In this document: positions 58,510 through 64,000 of the stretch, in pieces
How positions within the stretch are numbered: position 1 is the first letter of the stretch
How the letters are laid out: the number at the start of each line of letters is the position of its first letter
Assembly (NCBI GenBank): GCA_904846265.1
Contig: CAJHAA010000010.1
Coordinates: 1-64,000 of the forward strand
Length of the DNA: 64,000 nucleotides
Direction: 5' to 3'
Source of the DNA: Psychrobacter immobilis
GTDB taxonomy: Bacteria > Pseudomonadota > Gammaproteobacteria > Pseudomonadales > Moraxellaceae
Position numbers and translations under genes: made by a program
The notes under the pieces: model-generated
Told to the model about the DNA's origin: nothing
The model's database searches: none
Seen by the model: only the letters and a program-made list of their open reading frames with translations

Positions 58510-58545
58510 AAAAAAGCGCCTAATAAATAATTAGGCGCTTTTTTA
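58510..58545 (+). terminator. Terminator of the tol cluster
   Basis: AAAAAAGCGCCTAAT and ATTAGGCGCTTTTTT pair around AAATA; A- and T-tracts make it usable from both sides. Confidence 0.92.
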
Positions 58546-58619
58546 TATTGCGAAGCACGGTTAAATCATTTTGTGACTAGCATGTATTGGACAATTATTG
58601 ACTAAAGTAGTAAACACGA

Positions 58620-59312
58620 TTAATCATCACTCGGATCACCCGCTGATGGATTGGGATGCCGCAGTTTTGCCACGTCGTCAGCGGTAACGGTATCGGTAAA
58701 ACCATTTAGGTCACTGACCACATATTGAGTAACCGCCGCCATCTGCGCATCGTTCATCATTCCATGGAATGAGGGCATGCCACGAAAGCCATTAATCAAG
58801 ATATCGATGATGTAATATTTTGATTGCATCTTACTGTTATTCGCCAGTGGCGGATAATAGCCTGCACCGTAAGCACCCTCGCCTTTGTGCATATGACAAG
58901 CCGCACAAGAGTCGTGATACAGCTTTTTGCCATCTGTCGTTACAAAGCCATTTGTGCCTTCAAACTTTGCGTCCCATTCAGTAATACTTGGGTCGTCTTC
59001 CATATTGGGCAATGAGCTGTCGTCTACAATATTGATAGCAGGTGCAGTAAGCTCCTCACGGCTCATATAAACGCCGCCCCATGCACCCGTATTTCGGCTT
59101 GCTTGATAGTCATTGGTTGTTAAGGAATCCTGATCTTGTACACTGGAAACCGTCACTTCATCATCTGACTGTTGACTACAGCCCAACAGTGCTGCACTGC
59201 TGATCCCACTCAGCAGCATCACCGTCAGCAGTTTGAGTGTCATGTTTTTCATGACTTTTCTCTTCAAGATTGCTTTCTCCACGATTGCCTTCTTCACAAT
59301 TGCATTGTCCAT
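58620..59312 (-). CDS. Lipoprotein cytochrome c (monoheme)
   Basis: 230 residues from ATG 59312 (AGAGG 5 nt upstream); a start at 59252 (MKNMTLKLLTVMLL) would give a more normal lipoprotein signal. The lipobox LLGC gives Cys45; a Ser/Asp-rich linker follows. Heme site CAACH at 136-140, and GFRGMPSFHGMMN supplies the likely Met ligand. Probably an electron carrier on the periplasmic face. It follows the amine oxidase gene by 44 nt, so it may accept or pass on its electrons. The extra N-terminus AIVKKAIVEKAILKRK is repetitive. Confidence 0.85.
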   Translation of the reverse strand: MDNAIVKKAIVEKAILKRKVMKNMTLKLLTVMLLSGISSAALLGCSQQSDDEVTVSSVQDQDSLTTNDYQASRNTGAWGGVYMSREELTAPAINIVDDSSLPNMEDDPSITEWDAKFEGTNGFVTTDGKKLYHDSCAACHMHKGEGAYGAGYYPPLANNSKMQSKYYIIDILINGFRGMPSFHGMMNDAQMAAVTQYVVSDLNGFTDTVTADDVAKLRHPNPSAGDPSDD

Positions 59313-59356
59313 GATAGCCTCTGAATCTTATTGTTATTTATATAACCCAAGCGTTA

Positions 59357-60958
59357 TTAAACCAGCATTTTTGCTTTTTTATGTAGGCGCTTTGCGGCAT
59401 CCATACCAGATAAAATAGCGCCTTCTTGCCATGCTGGAATATGTGAACAATGCTCGCCCGCCAGCACAATACGATTATCAATACTGCACAAGGTATCGTA
59501 ATGCTGACGACGAGTCGACTCATTCCAAATACCGTAACAGCCGAGCGTCCATGGGATGCGGTGCCAGACAACTGATGTCCCTGCGCGGAATTCTTTTGGA
59601 TACTGAGGATGGATGTATTTACCATAAGCAAGCGCAACATTAATACGTTCTTGCGGCGTTAAGGTATTAAACTTATAAGACGTCGGACCATAACCATATG
59701 CACCGAGTAGCACGCCCGTACCATCTTTAAACATATTTTGTGACGGGTAGGCAATCTGAGCAATGGGCATGTCGGTATAAGTCAGACCACCAAATATCCA
59801 TTCATCTTCTTCCCAAAAGCGGCGGTTGAACTCTAGACCAACTTTATAAGAGGTTTCATAAGGCACGGCGGCCATCGCCTGCTTCATTGGCTTTGAGACA
59901 TTGATATCCATCTGCGTTAATACAGTTAATGGAATATTGCACACGCACCAGTCTGCACGAATGGTCTTGGTGGCACCATCTGGGCTGTTGCTGTCTACAT
60001 AATCGACCGTTACGCCACTGTCATCTTGATGAATTTTAGTGACCTTTGCATTAAACTCAATCATATCGCGGCATTCACGGGTGAACGCATCACCAATTTT
60101 CCCCATACCACCCACTGGCTGAAACATCGTTGGTTGATGACCATAAGTCATATGGTTGCCATAAATATCTGCCCACATACCTGAATCTAGTATCTCACTA
60201 ATCGGCAAAGGTTTTGATGGCGTCGCATCAGGCATCAAGCCACCACCCGGAAACACACTAAAGCCACGATGTTTACTGGTCTCATTACTGGCGCGGTAAC
60301 GATAATCTTTATCTAGCACCCCCCAGCCTTTTAAACCTTCTAATAGCTTTTCTTTGTCCTCAGTATTGACCGAGCGATCAAGACCACCGACGTTAACTGA
60401 TTTCGATAGCAGCTCCGCAACATGACCTTGGATATCGTTTTTCACATCACCCAAACGCTGCGGCACGCCGTCGAAATGAGTACTGCGATGCAAATAAGCA
60501 CGATCATTGGTTTGAATAAAGGGCTGCATCTCAACGCCGAACTGTTTGCAATAATGGAAAACAGCATAATGATGGCTTGGCAGACGCCATGGACCACCAT
60601 TAAAATAGTTACCTTCTTCAAAATCGCAGGTGACTTCTTCGCCGCCAAGCTCAGTATATTTATCACCGCTATTGAGCGTCCAACTACGACCGCCACCACG
60701 GTTTTGGAACTCGAGCACCTTGACATCATAGCCTGCTTTACGTAACTCGTAAGCCGCGGTCAGGCCGCCAAGACCGGCACCAAGAATGACGATACTAGCG
60801 CCCGGAGGTGCACCTTTAAGATCCATGGTCTCTTTAAAACTCGACTCTGACGCAAATCCTAATGTCGTCATCGCCTGATACATCGCAGTCGCGCCCGCTG
60901 TTTTACCAATCATCGAGAGCAGTTGGCGCCGCGTTGGCGATTGAAGCATGTCTTTCAT
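59357..60958 (-). CDS. Tat-exported FAD amine oxidase (L-amino-acid / monoamine oxidase family)
   Basis: 533 residues. TRRQLLSMIGKTAGATAM at the N-terminus is a twin-arginine signal. SIVILGAGLGGLTAAYELRKA near residue 55 binds FAD; VLEFQNRGGGRSWTL and ELGGEEV follow as in flavin amine oxidases, and the C-terminal AGEHCSHIPAWQEGAILSGMDAA is the family's second FAD block. It would oxidise an amine or amino acid in the periplasm. Substrate unknown. Located between two cytochrome c genes in one direction. AGGA eight nt before ATG. Confidence 0.88.
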   Translation of the reverse strand: MKDMLQSPTRRQLLSMIGKTAGATAMYQAMTTLGFASESSFKETMDLKGAPPGASIVILGAGLGGLTAAYELRKAGYDVKVLEFQNRGGGRSWTLNSGDKYTELGGEEVTCDFEEGNYFNGGPWRLPSHHYAVFHYCKQFGVEMQPFIQTNDRAYLHRSTHFDGVPQRLGDVKNDIQGHVAELLSKSVNVGGLDRSVNTEDKEKLLEGLKGWGVLDKDYRYRASNETSKHRGFSVFPGGGLMPDATPSKPLPISEILDSGMWADIYGNHMTYGHQPTMFQPVGGMGKIGDAFTRECRDMIEFNAKVTKIHQDDSGVTVDYVDSNSPDGATKTIRADWCVCNIPLTVLTQMDINVSKPMKQAMAAVPYETSYKVGLEFNRRFWEEDEWIFGGLTYTDMPIAQIAYPSQNMFKDGTGVLLGAYGYGPTSYKFNTLTPQERINVALAYGKYIHPQYPKEFRAGTSVVWHRIPWTLGCYGIWNESTRRQHYDTLCSIDNRIVLAGEHCSHIPAWQEGAILSGMDAAKRLHKKAKMLV

Positions 60959-61123
60959 AATAATGTCCTTAAAGTAGACGTTCCTGCAAGACGGTAGGCA
61001 TATATATTATTAATCAGCTCGACTTAGTTCTACGTCTGTTTTTCGAGCTGTTGTGCCTTACCATATTGCCTGTAGGTCTTATCCTATAATAAATATGTAA
61101 ATCGTCTTTATAGAATCAATGAA

Positions 61124-62593
61124 TTAACGACGGCGCCTAGACCGCAAGATGGCTCGTATAATAAACACAATGATAATAATAGCCACGATGATGCCGATTA
61201 CTGCCAGTAAGCCCGCATATTTGATTAAGAAGGGCTTGTCAGTACCTGTCGTTGCGATACGATCAACATCATTAGCACTCACCTCACTACTGTTGAGACC
61301 ACCAAAATTCACACGCACATAATTGGTAATACCAGCGATTTGCTCGCTATTTAGATCATCTGAGAATCCTGGCATGATAGGTGACGTGTTAGTCGCGCCT
61401 TCTACCCCATGAAGGATCATATTGACCAGCGCATCAGGTTTCTCACGGCGAATACTGCTGAGTCCAACGATAGGAGCGTAACGCGCATCAGGCTGACCAT
61501 AACCGTCAACGCCGTGACAGCTACCACAGGCTGCCAAATATAGCGATTCTGGTGAATTGCTGCCATTACTCACCTGTGCTTTGGCTTGGGCTAAATAATC
61601 TTTTTGCGCCAGTAAATCATGAGTGATAGATTCGCTAATGGGTGTTGGCAAACGCGAGACATCAACGGCTGCGACCTTATCATCTGTTTGGATAGCAGGC
61701 ACCGCTTTTAGATAAGAAGCAATGGCATTCAAATCTTCATTTTTTAAGTAGCGCGTACTATGTGCAACCGCCTCGCCCATAGGACCACCCGCATAGGCAC
61801 GCTGGTCAAGCTCACCAGTACGCAGATAAGTGACAATATCTTGCTCACTCCAACTACCGATACCGCTCGACTCGTCAGGCGTGATATTTGGTGCATGCCA
61901 ATGACCAAGCTGAGCACCTGATAAATACATTTTTTTATCGAAACCCATAGTGCTATTACGCGGGGTATGGCAAGTGCCGCAGTGCTCTAAGTTATTGACA
62001 ATATATTCACCACGTTGCTGCGTCTCAGTGAGACCATCACGATTTTCAGTAGACGGGACATTGAGAAAATTCCAGCCAATCATTAAGCTGCGAATGTTAA
62101 AGGGAAATGGCAGGTCAGTTTTATATTTCGGTGCTTCATCGATAGCAGGTACGGTTTGCAGATAAGCAAACAACGCACTGATATCTTCTTCTTTCATGCC
62201 ACTATAAGAAGGATATGGCATGGCAGGGTAAAGCATATGGCTTGGCGTACGACCTTTTTGCAACGCGCTCTTTAAATCCGCTTCGGTATAATCGCCGATA
62301 CCATAACGTTTAGACGGGGTGATATTGGTTGAATAGATATCTCCCATCGGCGTTTCGATCGCTGTACCGCCAGTATAATCTTCGCCATGACATGCCATGC
62401 AATCGGCCGCACGGGCAATGTAAGCACCGCGATTGACAAGCTCGCTATTGGCTGGACTAATATTAGGTAAACTGGCATTAGGCAAGCTAGCATTCGCTAG
62501 GCTGGTATTGACGACGCTTGCGCCTTCAGCCATCGCAGCGCTGGAGGTCATACCAATGACGAGCATCGATAACATCACAGAAAGTGGCTTCAT
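61124..62593 (-). CDS. Membrane-anchored triheme cytochrome c
   Basis: 489 residues. Signal peptide to about residue 22 (MAEG). Three heme c sites: CMACH at 65-69, CGTCH at 205-209 and CGSCH at 356-360, the arrangement of the cytochrome subunit of membrane-bound alcohol and sugar dehydrogenases. Each is followed by an axial Met region (for example LYPAMPYPSYSGM). A C-terminal helix (YAGLLAVIGIIVAIIIIVFII, about 460-480) with RSRRRR anchors it. A repeated SLANA-SLPNA-SLPNI stretch lies at 31-45. GAGG before ATG. First gene upstream of the amine oxidase, so a likely electron acceptor. Confidence 0.87.
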   Translation of the reverse strand: MKPLSVMLSMLVIGMTSSAAMAEGASVVNTSLANASLPNASLPNISPANSELVNRGAYIARAADCMACHGEDYTGGTAIETPMGDIYSTNITPSKRYGIGDYTEADLKSALQKGRTPSHMLYPAMPYPSYSGMKEEDISALFAYLQTVPAIDEAPKYKTDLPFPFNIRSLMIGWNFLNVPSTENRDGLTETQQRGEYIVNNLEHCGTCHTPRNSTMGFDKKMYLSGAQLGHWHAPNITPDESSGIGSWSEQDIVTYLRTGELDQRAYAGGPMGEAVAHSTRYLKNEDLNAIASYLKAVPAIQTDDKVAAVDVSRLPTPISESITHDLLAQKDYLAQAKAQVSNGSNSPESLYLAACGSCHGVDGYGQPDARYAPIVGLSSIRREKPDALVNMILHGVEGATNTSPIMPGFSDDLNSEQIAGITNYVRVNFGGLNSSEVSANDVDRIATTGTDKPFLIKYAGLLAVIGIIVAIIIIVFIIRAILRSRRRR

Positions 62594-63246
62594 AATATCC
62601 TCATATAGCTGGCACCTAGGGTGTTGTAATTATTATTAGGACGAATGATTGAGATGAAAAATTTAATATTGAGCAAGCCTTAATGAGTGACGACTTGTTA
62701 TACTCAATTGATAGTCCATTAAGTGAGGTAGCAAATCATCCAGTAAATGCTGAGTAAAATAGCGTGACAAAAGTAATTTCATAAGCGTAGTTACTAAGCA
62801 TAGTTACTAAATGATGTCTACTCACTCTACTAATGTAAGACTATTTCGCTACTATTACTTAATGAGTAACGTATTGGTCTCAAATTTTTACAAAACGTAA
62901 AGAACTGCATTATCATTATCAATTTTTGATAACGTAATATATTTTTTTATATTATAACAATAAGACATTTGAATAATACCTTTAAAATCAGTAACTAAAG
63001 TTCTATTTTTTGGGCGTATATCTTTTATAAAAAACCTATCATTGTAGATAGCTGTCAAAAATTTGCTTCATTTTTTGTCATCATCGATTTTAGTTGTACA
63101 TAATAGATACATAGACTTAAGTTAGCACTCGCTTTTTTTACCAGTCAGATTTTTATAATGCTACGAAACAAGCTATTGCACTGCACCATATTTTGTTTAT
63201 GATAGGCGCTATTTCCACGTTGCCGATCGCCGCCTGAGACACCACT
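62594..63246. other. AT-rich intergenic region
   Basis: 653 bp without a convincing gene. It carries the ATTATCA/TTGATAA palindrome (62909-62932) and a TATAAT (63154-63159) facing the small lipoprotein gene without a good -35. It should hold promoters for both the cytochrome operon and that gene. Confidence 0.5.
62909..62932. promoter_or_regulatory. Fur-box-like palindrome
   Basis: ATTATCA is directly followed by TTATCAA-TTT-TTGATAA, a 7-3-7 palindrome (62916-62932). The hexamer pattern resembles Fur sites but does not fit the consensus exactly. It is about 320 bp from both genes, so its target is unclear. Confidence 0.3.
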
Positions 63247-63432
63247 ATGAAGTTACCGATTCTTGCTTATATACTTACATCAGCCCTGCTACTGACAGGC
63301 TGCCAATCATTTCAATTTGTCGACAGCCCTATCCCTGTGAATACCACCCCTACCAATAGTATCTTGGTCAAAAATACGCCTGCCACCACTGTGCAGGTTC
63401 AAAATAATACCAGTACAAAAAATCAAAAATAG
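63247..63432 (+). CDS. Small lipoprotein, unknown function
   Basis: 61 residues. MKLPILAYILTSALLLTGC is a lipoprotein signal with lipobox LTGC (Cys19). The mature part is rich in Thr, Asn and Val (NTTPTNSILVKNTPATTVQVQNN split by short motifs) and looks unstructured. No family recognised. A terminator follows at once, which supports a real gene. Confidence 0.65.
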   Translation: MKLPILAYILTSALLLTGCQSFQFVDSPIPVNTTPTNSILVKNTPATTVQVQNNTSTKNQK

Positions 63433-63456
63433 TGCCATCACACTCATAAAATAAGC

Positions 63457-63494
63457 AAAAAAAAGGCAGATATCAGTTTGATATCTGCCTTTAA
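63457..63494. terminator. Bidirectional terminator
   Basis: AAAGGCAGATATC and GATATCTGCCTTT pair around AGTTT; an A-tract precedes it, so it can serve the small lipoprotein gene and the flavodoxin-like gene on the minus strand. Confidence 0.82.
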
Positions 63495-63535
63495 TGTTTA
63501 ATAAATTACCTTGAATGACTCAATAGCCATTCATT

Positions 63536-64000
63536 TCAAGGGCGCGCCGCCGGCTGATGCTTGATAATTGTCTTGGCCAAATGATCGCCGAACCAAATAG
63601 CCGTATCAATATCTCCCCGTCCTGGCGTTTCCTCAGGGGGACCATCAAGCGACTGGGTCATCAAGCCCAAAAAGCTAGATAAACGGTTTAAATCATGAGC
63701 CTCATGACCTGTCGGCATCAGCGGTAATCCAATCCAGTTCATGCCATGCTGCATCGCATACAAAGAAATCTGCTGTAATACCGCCAGCTTATCACCGCTC
63801 AGCCCACCAGAGTTGGCAAAAGCGGCTGCCCACTTGCCTTCCCATTTACGATGATACCAGCGCTTTGAGGTTTCATCCATAAAAGTCTTAAATTCAGCAG
63901 TGACACTACCCATATATACGGCACTACCGAAAACCAGCAAATCCGCCTGATCCAAATAATCCCAGTCAACCTTGTGGACATCAACGGCTTTGGCCTGTGC
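63536..64000 (-). CDS. Flavodoxin-family protein (FMN reductase-like), 5' end outside the window
   Basis: 154 residues are visible, open at the window edge. ADLLVFGSAVYMGSVTAEFKTFMDETS and AAFANSGGLSGDKLAVLQQISLYAMQHGMNWIGLPL match the WrbA/flavodoxin-like fold: the first segment is the FMN-contacting loop with the conserved F-G-[ST]-x-x-Y pattern, and the second a strand-helix with the small-residue loop. The N-terminal P-loop-like FMN phosphate site lies beyond the window. Function likely an NAD(P)H:quinone or flavin reductase. A terminator lies between it and the small lipoprotein gene. Confidence 0.75.
   Translation of the reverse strand, partial: AQAKAVDVHKVDWDYLDQADLLVFGSAVYMGSVTAEFKTFMDETSKRWYHRKWEGKWAAAFANSGGLSGDKLAVLQQISLYAMQHGMNWIGLPLMPTGHEAHDLNRLSSFLGLMTQSLDGPPEETPGRGDIDTAIWFGDHLAKTIIKHQPAARP

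Overview
The window looks like a chromosomal segment of a gammaproteobacterium of the family Moraxellaceae, most likely Psychrobacter. This is judged from the overall protein style, moderate to low GC, and the mix of housekeeping genes (tolQRAB, mnmG, mnmA, accBC, glnE). The genus is an inference from memory; no search was run. I see no rRNA, tRNA or CRISPR array.

Layout. 1-3.3 kb: the right end of an IS1595-family insertion sequence abuts an AT-rich minus-strand glycosyltransferase operon, probably the edge of a surface-glycan cluster. 3.5-12 kb: ilvE, glnE, the tRNA 2-thiolation operon tusDCBE, trmL, an entericidin-like lipopeptide and hemW. 12-18 kb: an EVE-domain protein, a repeat-bearing lipoprotein, a MATE exporter, and accB-accC. 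18-28 kb: a small exported protein, leuA divergent from an Lrp-type regulator, an MFS transporter, an ABC1/UbiB-type kinase, moeB/thiF-like, prmC and an AmpG-type permease. 28-36 kb: katG, an AT-rich HAD phosphatase, a CysB-like regulator, a luciferase-like oxidoreductase, an ornithine-cyclodeaminase homologue and an AEC transporter. 36-47 kb: mnmG, grxD, ispF, mnmA, a large exported protein, purB and the ribosomal oxygenase roxA. 47-54 kb: putA with its C-terminal domain on a separate gene, and an NCS2 purine permease. 54-58.5 kb: tolQ-tolR-tolA, a disrupted extra gene, then tolB. 58.6-62.6 kb: a minus-strand set of a triheme cytochrome c, a Tat-exported FAD amine oxidase and a lipoprotein cytochrome c. 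63-64 kb: a small lipoprotein and the start of a flavodoxin-like gene.

Most striking points. (1) Between tolA and tolB lies an extra gene whose signal peptide resembles that of TolB and whose body is two tandem copies of the TolA C-terminal domain. That is the product expected from one tandem duplication across the tolA-tolB junction. (2) A 170-bp miniature inverted-repeat element has split that gene; removing the element plus one TA restores one 240-residue reading frame exactly. (3) The same element family occurs at 51997-52165 (opposite orientation), as a 47-bp deletion derivative inside the tus operon, and as a lone end at 14350. (4) PutA lacks its usual C-terminal domain, which is encoded by a separate gene with its own ribosome-binding site. 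(5) A periplasmic amine oxidase sits between two cytochrome c genes, suggesting respiratory rather than oxygen-dependent oxidation. (6) tusDCBE, trmL, mnmG and mnmA put much of tRNA position-34 modification in one window.
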